Shown: in pieces, positions 10,718 through 21,239 of the stretch
Layout of the letters: every line of letters begins with the position of its first letter
Numbering within the stretch: the stretch's first letter is position 1
Source: Mermis nigrescens
Taxonomy: Eukaryota; Nematoda; Enoplea; Mermithida; Mermithidae
Direction of reading: 5' to 3'
Assembly (NCBI GenBank): GCA_036768485.1
Contig: JAVLUZ010000141.1
Coordinates: 6,089,349-6,153,348 of the forward strand
Length of the DNA: 64,000 nucleotides
Notes under the pieces: generated by a model
Database searches by the model: none
What the model saw: only the letters and a program-made list of their open reading frames with translations
What the model was told of the DNA's origin: nothing
Made by a program: the position numbers and the translations under genes

Positions 10718-11187
10718 TAGAGGCCGCAGAATATACTTAGATTTTTAGCGTTGCTTAGAGAAAGTCTGATTTTTAGCAGATTTTGCGACTTTAGGTAGAT
10801 TTTTCCTAGTATAATACGTACACAATGAAAGTATAAATTGCTAAGTACCTAATGACATTCGCTACAATACTGACAAAGATAGGAATAACTACTATTTTTT
10901 GTTAACAAAAAGTTGGGTACTAGCAAGAAAAAATGCTCCGATGGAACAAAAAAGGTAGAATATACTTGGAACAAAGAATTATCAAGGACGTAAAAGTTGG
11001 GGACTAGAAAAAGCTCCTATCTACAAATGTCACAAAATTTGCTAAAACTCAGAAATTTCCTAAACAAAAAAAATGAAAGTAAGGAAATCAAAAGAAAAAA
11101 ACCTACCTGTGCCTAAAACTGCAAGATCTGCTAAAAATCAGACTTTTTCTAAGCAAGGCAAAAATCGAAGTATATTCTGCGGCCTCT
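10718..11187. mobile_element. TIR element of the CCGCAGAATATAC family, both ends present
   Basis: Begins GGCCGCAGAATATACTT and ends with the inverse at 11187. The inverted arms (about 90 bp) share GCGTTGCTTAGA and AGTCTGATTTTTAGCAGATT. The interior has no gene. No unambiguous target duplication was found, because the flanks are near-palindromic around the ends. Confidence 0.7.
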
Positions 11188-11221
11188 GAGAAAAATAGGT
11201 CACCCTTCTCATATTTTCCAC

Positions 11222-11481
11222 CATACAGTGGGCGGTTCCAAAATTCTGAGGAGGGTTTTCAAATTGGAATATTGGCCTTAAAAATAGTGCTATGGCGAAG
11301 AAAACACAATTTTTGAACGTTTCTTGTCGAGCTCTATCTATCGGTACCTACCAAAAAAAACCCAAAAAGAGCAGAAAGATTTAAAAAATTGAATTTTGGA
11401 GGTATTGTTAAATATTTGCGTTTTCTTGTTGGGTATTTTGCCTTGGAGTGCATACTCCCCAAACCCCCTACGTCTAGGTAT
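11222..11481 (+). mobile_element. hAT-like MITE, CACGTGGGCGTGG family
   Basis: Starts CATACAGTGGGCGG and ends near CCCCCTACGTCTAGG, with the family's shared interior (TTTTTGAACGTTTCTTGTCG, then a C-rich terminus). The flanking duplication is weak. Confidence 0.65.
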
Positions 11482-11944
11482 GGTGTCCAATGCTTAATAT
11501 AAAGCTTATAAAATGAATCTCAAATCTGCGTTTTTGCTAATCACTTGCAACGTTAATTTATTCGATATTGTGGCTAGATAAATATTACAAAAAGTTATAT
11601 CCTATGATTATTTGCGATACCGCAACGAAAGACTGTGATTTCTATATAATGCATGCGTCAGTACTCTTCTGGCGTTTAATCCCACCAGACCATCCGGATT
11701 TTATTCCTGCTCATGTCAAACTGATGACCATTAGGCATGGGAGGTTAGGGGTATGCACCAGTGTTCAATCAGAACGTCGAAAATTGCCTTTTTTCCAACA
11801 TACCATAATTACTATTTTTTGACCCAGGAAAATATTGCAACATGGCGCTGCTCAGCTATGGCGATATCTGCTTTTGCAGAGTGAGTGGTTCAGTTATCCA
11901 GCCCAATGTTTTATCTTTGTTCGACAGGATGCTGCTTTCTTCTG

Positions 11945-12165
11945 CAGGCCGCAGAATATACTTCTGATTTTTGCGTTGCTTAGAAAAAGTCTGATTTTTA
12001 GCAGATCTTGCAGTTTTAGGCACAGGTAGGTTTTTTCTTTGATTTCCTTACTTTCATTTTTTTTTGTTTAGGAAATTTCTGAGTTTTAGCAAATTTTGTG
12101 ACATTTGTGGATAGGAGCTTTTTCTAGTCCCCTCCTTTTACGTCCTTGATAATTCTTTGTTATTT
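11945..12165 (-). repeat. CCGCAGAATATAC-family end, inverted relative to 10910-11187
   Basis: Starts GGCCGCAGAATATACTT and mirrors the 10910-11187 arm for more than 200 bp, including GACATTTGTGGATAGGAGC and the T-rich block. Confidence 0.75.
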
Positions 12166-12850
12166 TATGAGTGCATTTAGCCCTTACAACATGAATTCCC
12201 GAATAAATATCTGTTTTGCAACGATTCAAAGTGTGAACTCTCAAAAACATGTTTTGTCGACTTTTATCATTGTTCTTAGTTTGCAAAATATCGACAATGG
12301 AGAAAGTATTGATTTGGCGATGATTTACAGCATAATTTCTAGCAAAATTTTTGATTTTTCGCCGATAAATCGTATTAAAATAGAACGAATTTTGCAGTAG
12401 ATGTACACATTTATAAACAAAATAGTGAGGGAAAGACACATGATGTATAAACTAGAAAATGTTTGACCAAACGATGAAATTTGGATTAGTAAAAATGGCC
12501 AAGAATATAGATTTAGGGTTAGAAACCATAAAATGATCTTTCCTTGTTTGTATTTGGAGGATTTTGTTGGCCTCGATCTTTTCATTTTCGGGACACGAAA
12601 AGGTAAAATAGGCACAATAATGTTCGGATAAATAAAACATGCACAAAGTCACAGTAACTGGCATGCACACTAAATATTGATTCATACAAAAATAAGTGAA
12701 CACAGTTCTGACAGTTAGAAACTGAATAATCGACAAAAAGTTATTAAGTTTTCTTGGAGAAAGTTTAAAATGATATTTAGAATTTTTTGTAAAAGGATTT
12801 TGCGTAGATAATTTGAAAAGTTCTTACCCGAAAATAACTCCCAATGTGGG
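12166..12850. other. Region without a supported gene
   Basis: Overlapping open frames on both strands, with no protein motif, splice pattern or repeat match that I recognise. Confidence 0.4.
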
Positions 12851-13440
12851 TAAGTGATAGACGATTTTGGTTGGTCCTTCAACGGGGGCGACGAATGTGA
12901 ACTTTTCGGCTCAGTTGAGGGAGACAGGGCGACTATTCCGCCAAAATCGTGAATGGCGCATGTGCCGCAGGTACACTTCTTTTGCGACAATTGTCGGCGA
13001 TCTTGCGGCTTGGAATGCGGCGATTTGTGAGGCGATTGTGGCTACAACATGCACGATGATTCTGATGATGATTTGGGCGACGGTAGGCTAGAACAAAGCC
13101 ATCGTCAAAACTATGGTCAGGAAAATAATTGCCGGGATAGCCCGCAGGTTCGTTGATATCAGGGCTATCTTCCTCATCTCCTGGCCGCGGGAAAGGTGAG
13201 ATTTGTGGCACTATGCCGCAACAACGCTGCCGCTCGAGTGCAGCATCGACGTACCTCATTCAGAGTGTCGTCTCTCTCAATGAAATGCCCGTGGTCCTCA
13301 GGCTCGGCGGTTCCAAAAAGATAATGCATGTAATATAATGCGCTGGTCATTAATAAATCCGGGATGCGCAAATATTTGGTCGCCTGTGGAAGCAGCAGAG
13401 CTTATTGTATTTACCTAGCATTTCCTTTCATTCTGGGCAG
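12850..13440 (-). other. GC-richer coding-like block, unidentified
   Basis: Two - strand frames overlap here without many stops, with strings such as YLFGTAEPEDHGHFIERD and GNYFPDHSFDDG near 13100-13350, then KKCTCGTCAIHD near 12950. Base composition is visibly richer in G+C than the surroundings. A donor-like GG|GTAAGAA lies at about 12830. It follows a retroelement gag remnant on the same strand, so it may be its continuation or an old host exon. I do not recognise the protein. Confidence 0.25.
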
Positions 13441-14500
13441 GAGTTCCTCATCCTCAACTCCAAAAAAGACATAAATTCTGTGAGTTTTCAACTTGTTCAC
13501 TTTCAGGCAAAATTATATCATTAGTTTCAGGTAAAATAGCATTATTTGTAGATCTTCCAGAATTTTGAGAAAAATGTACGTTTCTCCTTTTATTTTAAGG
13601 GTTTCTAGTGGTGGAAAAATGATTTTGGGAGCCCAAATTTTGTTTCCACTCCGTTCATTCATAATCCCATTATAACTTATATCTCGCTGAATAATGCTAT
13701 CATTTTGAGGCACATTGCGTCTATAATTTTTCATATTTCGAAAATTATTCGAATTTTAATTTTGATTCGCTCCCCACAAACTATTATGATTATTATCGAA
13801 ATTATTATTCGCTATTTACGAATTATTACGATTATTATTGAAATTATTATTATTAACTTGACGATTAATCTTAGACGGATAGTTAAAATTATTACCCAAA
13901 CAATGCAACGGGCAGTTGCGCTAGTAGTGGCGCCCAACGGCGTCGCAATGGTTGCAACGAACGTTATTGCCGATGGGGCGAAAATAGCAATTTTCGGTCA
14001 GGTGGTTGACTCGGCCGCAGATATTGCATCCGTTTTCGGATTCGCACCAAGTGCGCAATATTTCTTCGACTTTCCGCTTGAACCGATCTTGGTCCATTTT
14101 ATCTGTTGGTAAAATCGATAAATTATATGATGTTAGTTCAGACTGATGAGGGTAGTTTTGACTCCTTCCCGAAAAACTTGCTGTTCACTGTAAACTGCTC
14201 TTCTTACTGCATCTCTTAATGTTTCAGTTTATTGGTATTTTAATTCCTCATAAATTTTAGGCAATAAACCACGAATGAAAATTGGTTTTATGATGGATTT
14301 TTGATTTTTGTCAGAAAGTTGGGGATAGGCTGATTTAGCTAGCCTTTTTAATCTTTCTGCAATTCCAGGACGGCTTCATTTTTCTTTTGTCTTGCGTCAT
14401 AAATTAGTCCCTGGTAGATGCCAGAATCCCGCCCCTCTGGGAACGCCTGCTTCAATTCTTCTATGACATCATCAAAAACTGGTTCTTGAACATTTTTTTA
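13440..14500 (-). pseudogene. Ty3/gypsy-type Gag remnant with two zinc knuckles
   Basis: The - strand runs from a capsid-like block (KSAYPQLSDKNQKSIIKPIF, about 14290-14350) through two CCHC knuckles (CNICGRVNHLTENC and CNHCDAVGRHY-stop-RNC, about 13915-14020) into an asparagine-rich stretch and a linker near 13510-13730. Stops in the capsid and in the second knuckle plus several frameshifts make it non-functional. Gag normally coats the retroelement RNA in the cytoplasm. The homologous + strand fragment next door begins only tens of bases from its 5' end. Confidence 0.75.
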
Positions 14501-14519
14501 AAATATTAATAAGCGGACT

Positions 14520-14957
14520 CATCTTTACCTCACACATACGATTTCTTCAAAAACGCGCTCAAATTAGTGTTCCCTGACAATCGTGACTCAGATAAACAGC
14601 AGCAGATTCTCATGGAATGGAAACAAAAGGGGGCAGAAGAAAGTTTCTGAATGCTTAGTTGAGCTAAAACGCTTAGCTAAATATGCTTATCCGACGTTAC
14701 ACGCAGACGCTCGAGATACAATCGTTAAACCTGTATTTTTGCGAGGTTTGGCAGCAGACATACACGATGCTATAAAGTTTCGGGAATTTTCAACACTCAA
14801 AGAAGTGTTTAAGGCAGCAACTTACGCTGAAATGCAAATCTTTCGGGAAGACATGCTCCCCAACAAAATTAAGAAACCGGACTCGTTTCTAGCCATTCAA
14901 ACCTCACCGAACAACTTCGAAAACGCGATACAAAAAATTGTTAAACAACTTGAATGA
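14520..14957 (+). pseudogene. Ty3/gypsy-type Gag capsid fragment, opposite strand
   Basis: Frame 1 encodes NALKLVFPDNRDSDKQQQIL (about 14550-14610). A frameshift near 14630 leads into VELKRLAKYAYPTLHADARD, VKPVFLRGL and EVFKAATYAEMQIFRED, homologous to the - strand Gag at 13440-14500 (both have LKRLAK.AYP, I.KP.F.RGL and ..FRE). It stops at 14957 before any zinc knuckle. The two sequences differ throughout, so this is not a recent duplication. Confidence 0.72.
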
Positions 14958-15206
14958 AACAAATTGTAAATATAAAATTTTTAATTCCTGTCTAGTCGTA
15001 TTTTACGTCGGTTCCCTTCTAATATTACTAATTGTATCATTATATGAACATTAATATAAAATTAATGTAACAAAAATATCTTTGAAAAATGTGCTTGCTA
15101 AGCGAGAGTTGTAAACTAAGAGGAACTTAAAGTTTAAACCTACCATTAAATTATAAAGATAATAATAAAAGATTTAAAGCTTTAAGAAAAAGAAAAATGT
15201 GGTAAA

Positions 15207-15545
15207 TTAAAACAAATTAAGAGGATATGATGAAACATTATTGTTGAGAATAGGACGATCACGTGCTATGTATAATGACTCCTTGATTAAAAGATCAAAA
15301 GAGTTGGATGCTCGACTGATAACCTTGAAGCAATCTGATGTAATTGGATGATTGCTATTTGAGATATGTTTGTGAATAGCAGATAAACTATCACCCTGAA
15401 TTGGCTTTCCTGTAGCAAATGAGATGCCAGTATGCTCTGCCATTCTACTCCCAAAATGTCGGCGAGTTTCACTGATGTAACTAGCCATACAGCTAGAACA
15501 CGTATACTTATATACTAAATTTGAGAGTAGCTTAGCAGTATAAAT
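15207..15545 (-). pseudogene. Penelope-like element, C-terminal GIY-YIG endonuclease fragment
   Basis: The - strand reads LVYKYTCSSCMASYISETRR then HFGSRMAEHTG, DSLSAIHKHI and LLIKESLYIARDRPILNNN. This is the cysteine-containing GIY-YIG-type nuclease tail of Penelope-like retroelements: VYKYTC and YISET stand for GIY-YIG, with Arg and the KE of the helix, and PILN near the end. The frame is open through the stop after LNLF. The upstream reverse transcriptase is absent, consistent with 5' truncation. A partial duplicate of its 5' 60 bp lies at 15555-15640. Confidence 0.8.
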
Positions 15546-15644
15546 ATTAATATATTCTATATTTTAGAACACGTATACTTATAACATGTATACTTATATA
15601 CTAAATTTGAGAGTAGCTTAGCTTATTTGTATACTTATATACTT

Positions 15645-16399
15645 ATTATTTATTATTTTTTCTAATCACTTCAGACGCTTATTTAATTCAATTTTTAAAT
15701 AACAAAATAGATTTTCGTCCTTCCATGCCCCTGTCAAAAGAACAGCCGGTCTGGCCAATTTTATCTTTCCGATTCATGCTACATACAGCAGACACAAAAC
15801 GCGTGCTGAGACGCACAGGGAACCCTTCATGCTGTATGCAGCAGGCTTTAAACTCACAAGCTGCGTAAAACGGAAATCAATGTTTCAATTAAGGGCGTGG
15901 TCGTATTACTCTCTGATTGTTTAAAAAGGTTTTGCTTACAAAAAAGAAAGCTTATCAAAAACAATTTCAAGATCAGAATCCCCACCATTTCATCTAATTG
16001 AGAATTCTCCTGGCTATCAGAATCTGTTCCAATCTCCGCGAGATATGCATTCTATAAGAAGTTGTAATCGATTCCCTATACCCACCCATTTCAGCTGCCA
16101 ATCTCTTGTTTATGAGAATTCGAAATTTCCAGTTAAGAAGTTATTGAAACAAAAGATATACTAGAAAGGCACAATATACATGTTTGAATACAAACTAGGA
16201 TTAACTTTCATATTCGTTCCAACCTAAGCGGTATATTCAGAATTTGCAGCGCTATAAGCAAAAAAATCAAGGAATTTTCCGCTTGTTGCACGTTTGCCGC
16301 CCGTTCTCACGTATTGTCCGATTGGCTTCATATGACAAATAACGCAATATGTCCTAATTATTATTGAAATTTTATGAATACTTATATTTTTGTATAAAG
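15645..16399. other. Region without a supported gene
   Basis: AT-rich, with no motif or repeat structure that I can name. Confidence 0.4.
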
Positions 16400-16764
16400 A
16401 CTTTTGAGTCGAGATGGAAAATGTTCAATTTCAATTGCAGCGCATCTATAGCATTTTGTGTTAGATTGATGAAAATATAAGCTTGTGGCTAATAAATAGC
16501 ATCAGAGCATGCTTCAAGAAAATACTTTGGATTAGAAGGGTAGAGTTGGCGTGATAGAAGATGTGCCTGTGACTTATCGGCAGAATTTTTAAATAAGACA
16601 ATATAGTCACAATTTCTGCGCAATGTTTTGAATCTTTCAAAGAAATCATTTTGAACTATTTGATTAATGCTAATGTTCCAGTGATGACAGCTTCTTGTAA
16701 ACATTTGTATAAGTCGCGAAGTGAGTTTACTCTCTTGCATTAGGTCATCTATAGTATGTTTCAT
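16400..16764 (-). pseudogene. A32/FtsK-HerA-like packaging ATPase fragment (Polinton/Maverick or related)
   Basis: The - strand contains IDDLMQES (Walker B-like), MFTRSCHHWNISINQIVQN (sensor region), YIVLFKNSADK and LLSRQLYPSNPKYFLEA, the order found in the C-terminal half of DNA-packaging ATPases of Polinton-type elements. A TAG follows DAIY, after which PQAYIFINLTQNAIDAL continues in frame to about 16400. The P-loop half is missing. Family assignment is from memory of conserved blocks; a related ATPase of another mobile-element class cannot be excluded. Confidence 0.5.
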
Positions 16765-16989
16765 TTATGCGAGAACTTTTTGGGTAAATGTTTTCGGAGG
16801 CTACAGTAACCCCATCTTTCTTATTTACTGTATTTCGCTAGATCTCACTGTAGTTACGTAGCAGAGAAGGGTTTTTCAATAACATTTTTTGCGACATAAT
16901 TTATTCTCGTATTCCAGCAAATTAATCAATCTACAGATAAAAATCGCACATTCAGCTTATCCTTAGTTGACAGTTTAAACACAATAGAC

Positions 16990-18060
16990 TAAAATGTTAA
17001 GATGTTAAGAAATGCCGCGAACTCCCTCATTGCTCAGTGGTAAAACGTCTGTTTGTCGTGATCGAAGCAAGTAATTTGTTTTGTTACGCCTACTGTAGCC
17101 CATAGAATAATTGACTAAAAAGCTCTGAATAAATGAAACCGACTATCATATAGGAAGCAGTAGCTTCCTACATATATGTTTGACTTTAGGTGTGTTCCTT
17201 CCTATGTTTTCAATTGCCACTATTTTTCGGTTATTTCTTTAGTAAAATCTCTGGATTTGATCGTATTTTGATGATTTTTTCAGGATCGATAGTACTAACC
17301 AGACCATACTGCCATTTTCAAAGATTTTTGCTGAGCATCAAAATTTACATTTTTATTCAAGTGCAAATTTCAAAGTTTGCAAAAAAGCTACCACGCTGTT
17401 GTAAGTGAACTAATAGATAAAAAATGTACAAATTCTTTTTATGAACCCTCCGAAGAAAAAAGTCAACACGTGTGCTTGGAAATTTTTTTAAAACTTAAAT
17501 TGAAGGAATCAACTCGAATTTCAAAATTGCGGAAAAAATGAATTTTTTCAGTTTTTTATTTCTAGTCATGTGATACCTCATTCTGTTCGCTATGAAAACT
17601 TACATCTAATCGTAGACTATTAGATTTTTTTAATCAAATGTGACGCGAATGATTCGCATTTTTGTCTAGTAAAAAATTTTGAATTTTAAGATTTTGTCAT
17701 TTATTTCAAGATTTTAAGCGATGACAAGACTTTTTTTATGTTGTTTTTATGTTATTCTAGTTAGTAGCAATCAACCTGATGTTGAACCTAAAATTTTTAA
17801 TTTGTTGGTGATAAATTATTTGAATATGCAAATCGCGGGAGGAATTACATTTCTCTTACCTGTAAACAAGTACACATTGTTGTATTAAGCATCAATCGAT
17901 AGAGCGTTTAAAACTACATATTGTCTCAAAATTTTAAGTCACAATTTTGACTTTGGATATGTTTAGTAGTTATAATTTAAATGCTATATTATTAGAAGAA
18001 TTTTGAGATTTTTTTGCAAGTTGAAAATCGATATCTTGCTTCGTTAGAATCGAACAGAGC
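16990..18060. other. Region without a supported gene
   Basis: AT-rich; several overlapping frames but no recognisable protein. Confidence 0.4.
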
Positions 18061-18081
18061 TCATTATTGGGTCAGTAGCAT

Positions 18082-18195
18082 TAGAGCGAAGATATTCACA
18101 AGAGCGAAGGTATGCATAAGAGCGAAGGTAGTCAGAAGAGCGAAGGTATTCACAAGCGCGAAGGTATTCAAGGTGGTCAGAAGAGTGACCACACC
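18082..18195 (+). repeat. Minisatellite, unit ~18 bp AGAGCGAAGGTATTCACA
   Basis: Six or seven diverged units. The same unit recurs in the opposite orientation at 18342-18378 and 18909-19022. Confidence 0.9.
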
Positions 18196-18344
18196 TTGGT
18201 GTGGGGGTTTGGGGGTATGCACCCCCCATCGAGAACCAAAATACCCCCTTCAGAAAAAATACCCCCCAGAATTCAATTTTTGAAAATTTTTTCTGTTTTT
18301 TTCGCAATTTTTTGATGCCAATGGATAGTGCTCGATGAGAAACC
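18191..18344 (-). mobile_element. hAT-like MITE, CACGTGGGCGTGG family, truncated
   Basis: C-rich family terminus (CACACCTTGGTGTGGGGG) and the conserved GGATAGTGCTCGATGAGAAA block. The other end is missing and minisatellite units follow directly. Confidence 0.65.
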
Positions 18345-18798
18345 TTCGCTCGTGTGAATACCTTCGCTCTTCTGATAAAAATAATAAAACCTCAAACAAT
18401 CTTTGAAAACCTTCCCGTTCTCCAAATTTTTTTGATACATGTGACAAAGCTCGTTGGAAAACGTCGAAAAATTAAGCACGCTATAGGTATATTAATTTCT
18501 CTTCTATGTATTATCACGTGTTTAAATTTTAGGATAAATTTCATGGTGCTTGCATCCCTGTTGTTCATCTAGATACTCGAGCATTAGTTTATGAAATGAG
18601 GGGATGGGGTTGTATTATGGTAGGTACATTATTTGACTGTTCTTACATCCTGCTTCAACGACTATAATTTTCTAAATTGTCTTTGAATTTTTGGCGAAAA
18701 ATTGCTATTGAAAGGCTGTTTAGGTGATGTTTTAATACACAAAAATATCATTTTAGCTTCAACCAACATATAATTTTAACGTTTAAATAAATTATGTG

Positions 18799-18900
18799 CA
18801 TAGATGGGCAGCATGAAAACTCTGGGAGGTCTGGCGGAAATTATCAATTTTTGGGGGTCCGCCAGATTCTGGGGTCCAGAGACCCCCACGCCCATGTGTG
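18799..18900. mobile_element. Short hAT-like MITE (102 bp) with perfect 8-bp TSD
   Basis: CATAGATGGGCAGC ... CCCACGCCCATGTGTG, flanked by identical ATTATGTG at 18791-18798 and 18901-18908. An internally deleted member of the CACGTGGGCGTGG family. Confidence 0.92.
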
Positions 18901-18908
18901 ATTATGTG

Positions 18909-19022
18909 CTCTCTAAAAATTCGCTCTTCTGAATGCATTCGCTCTTCTGAATACATTCACTCTTATGAATACCTTCGCTCATGTGAATATCTTCGCTCTT
19001 GTGAATACCTTCGCTCTTCTGA
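18909..19022 (-). repeat. Minisatellite, inverted copy of the 18-bp array
   Basis: Units of AATACCTTCGCTCTTGTG, complementary to the array at 18082-18195. With that array it could be the ends of one ~950-bp element later hit by two MITEs. Confidence 0.88.
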
Positions 19023-19433
19023 ACTCCAATCTCGTTATTGCTATCAATGTTATACAACCGAATTTAGGATACCGTGTCATCGCTGACGAAGCTTTTGTGA
19101 TTTCTGAATGAGTGGGATTGGAATGACTGAATCAGGATTAATTCGTCAGCAGTTGCGCTTTTATTGCGCATTGTGCTTTCATTAGCGGAAATATTCCAAT
19201 GTTTAATGCAGTGATTTAATGAACTTACTATTAATCGTAAAGGTGGATGAAATCATTTTGTGCATGTTTGTAATTTTTAATTTCGTTTCGTTTTTCGGTT
19301 CAGAATGCATTAAATAGGAAGACTTTGTAATGATTTGTACCTACGTATGTTTTTTGGCTGAGATTAGAACGATCATTCGGCCAATTTTGAGTTTATTTAC
19401 ATTAAATCAGACTTCATGACACAATATTTTCAG

Positions 19434-19732
19434 GGGCCGGTTGCAATACTCGAGCTCAAGCTCGAGCTCGCGATCATCTTGACCTATTTTCGCCAACCTC
19501 GCGCTCATCGGTTGCAATACCTCGGACTAAAGCTCGAGCTTAAGCTCGAGCTCAGTTGTGCGCGATGTCGAACTTAAGCTCGAGCTTAAGCTCGAGCTTA
19601 AGTCCGAGCTCGAGCTTAAGCGCGAGCCGGTTGCAATATTTTTTTATTCTGTTACTGACCTCGACGTCGCGCTCAGTTGTGTGTTATAGTTAAACCTGCT
19701 ATGTGTCACGCGTAAGCTCGAGTTGTAAGTTT
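19434..19732. mobile_element. MITE-like element of AGCTCGAGCTTAAG palindromes
   Basis: Dense self-complementary blocks GAGCTTAAGCTCGAGCTTAAG-type, with CCGGTTGCAATA repeated at about 19438, 19509 and 19628. It ends around CGCGTAAGCTCGAG and directly abuts the Harbinger transposase exon at 19738. No target duplication is visible. Confidence 0.6.
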
Positions 19733-19737
19733 ATGTT

Positions 19738-20038
19738 TATTCTAAACAATGCCGTTTTTAGACAATTGTTAATAGAACAACAATTAGCGAGGGAACGGGT
19801 TTTTCGAGATAGATATAATCTATTAGATATGTACACTGGATGACACAGATTTATATGAACGATACCGCTTTGATAGAAGGTCCATCTCGCAAAAGAAACA
19901 AACGGAATTTTTAGTAATACTTGTGAACTTAAATAACGAAATTCAAGCAAAATTCAGTACAAAAGTCAAATTACATTTCAGGAAAAGTGTACGAGGTACA
20001 TGTTCAGATTGCAATTTAATCGTTTTTGCACAATAATA
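19738..20038 (+). pseudogene. PIF/Harbinger transposase N-terminal fragment (second copy)
   Basis: The + strand encodes FRQLLIEQQLARERVFRDRY; after a one-base shift, DDTDLYERYRFDRRSISQ, the conserved N-terminal block of HARBI1-like transposases. The frame then drifts to a stop. The rest of the transposase was not found to the right, so this copy is internally deleted. The palindromic MITE at 19434-19732 sits immediately upstream. It converges on the accessory gene ending at 20134. Confidence 0.75.
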
Positions 20039-20133
20039 ACGAATTTGCGCTTCAAGTTTTAATTTTTGCAGGGCGAATTTTTCTTTTCAAGCTTAAGGAG
20101 CTCCTGTTTTATTTTAAATTTTTCTCATTCGAT

Positions 20134-20357
20134 TTAGATGAGCTCAGATGACAAATTGGTCGGAAGATCCGAGCGTTTTTTCTTAGCGCAAGGCTCATCC
20201 ATTTCGATATTGCTCTCTGGAGATTGAATTAAGAGGCAGTCCAAAGTACCTATTCCGCTTTCGAGACCTCCTTTAATGCCGACAAAGCCTGCTGTATTGC
20301 CGTAAGTCTCGATTACAGCTTGCGACGAGTCGGAAATGATGCTATCTGGCGGTCCAC
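20134..20357 (-). pseudogene. Harbinger accessory Myb/SANT-like protein, exon 2
   Basis: Exon after the acceptor CTTAAG|GTGG, encoding PPDSIISDSSQAVIETYG and ending KKKRSDLPTNLSSELI-stop at 20134. The KKKR run may be a nuclear localisation signal. It joins exon 1 in frame to form TGGGPP, a linker typical of these proteins. It has no internal stop. Confidence 0.7.
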
Positions 20358-20776
20358 CTTAAGCAAACTTATTCTTACACTATCTTAAGATACGCAAAAT
20401 TTCAGATTCGATCTTTTTTATTTATCTCGACATTCAAGTCTGACATCAAAGTTTTCAGAACAACTCAGGGCACTCATTAACATGATTGTGAAAAAACCTT
20501 ATCAATACACCCTTCTGTAGAAAAAATGGTAAAGAAGAGAATCAGAAATCAAGATTCAGATTCAGAAGTATCTCGAATAATGATGTGTGTGTGACTCCAT
20601 CAGATAACTCAAATTTACTGTTAGGAAAGATCATCATTTATGTAAAAATTATTGCCTAAATATCGACTAGAAGAAATTCATTTTCATTCGAGAAGAGATC
20701 ATTGAAATATTTTCAATACGCATGAGATTTTTAAAATACTAACAATTTTTTGTACGAATAGTCATTAAAAAATTAC

Positions 20777-21234
20777 CACCAGTCTTAAAAGCGGCACGTT
20801 TGATTTCAGCGAGGTCCTCCTTAGCGCGACATTTCAGATTTTTCCATTTACAGGCACGTAGCTGTGGGCGGGACTGGGGGTCCTGACCCCCCAAAATTCA
20901 GAAAAAACCGGAAAAAATACTACTTTTTACACGTTATTTTGTGCTATTTTTGGTCGTGGTCCCCCAAAAATTGGTGTTGGTCCCTCCAAAATAGGAGGGC
21001 CAGCTACATGCCTGTCCATTTGATTTTAACATTCTCCACTGTTCGTTTTGTTCCCCAATTAACAGAATTAACTTTGTCGCATATCGCTTGCAAAGCTGCG
21101 CTTTTCTTTCTACTTGTGTCCGGATCACGGTGCGCGGAATCAATTAAATCTTTGCTCGCTATACATGCCTCTCTTAGTACTATCATTTCTTTTTCCAACC
21201 AATTAGGATTTCTCGAATTTGATTTTTCAGACAT
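20777..21234 (-). pseudogene. Harbinger accessory Myb/SANT-like protein, exon 1, split by a MITE
   Basis: From ATG at 21232-21234 the frame reads MSEKSNSRNPNWLEKEMIVL ... KRTVENVKIKW, a Myb/SANT-like (three-helix, tryptophan-bearing) DNA-binding domain. A 164-bp MITE interrupts it, after which KWKNLKCRAKEDLAEIKRAA continues, ending at the donor GGTG|GTAATT (20777/20776). Without the MITE and one duplication copy, the two exons total 510 coding bases with no stop until the natural end (169 residues). Such proteins help Harbinger transposases enter the nucleus and bind the element ends. The insertion must inactivate it unless the MITE is spliced out. Confidence 0.75.
20851..21014. mobile_element. 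hAT-type MITE (164 bp) inside the accessory gene
   Basis: Ends CAGGCACGTAGCTG and CAGCTACATGCCTG are inverted copies. Flanks TCCATTTA (20843-20850) and TCCATTTG (21015-21022) match at 7 of 8. The interior is C/G-run rich (CCCCCAAAAATTGG). Confidence 0.9.
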
Positions 21235-21239
21235 TTTTT

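Noticed and set aside
17020..17085. tRNA-like stretch (TTGCTCAGTGGTAAAACG and GATCGAAGC resemble A and B boxes)
   Set aside because: The boxes are about 29 nt apart instead of about 44, and no acceptor stem or anticodon arm can be paired; at most a tRNA-derived SINE fragment.
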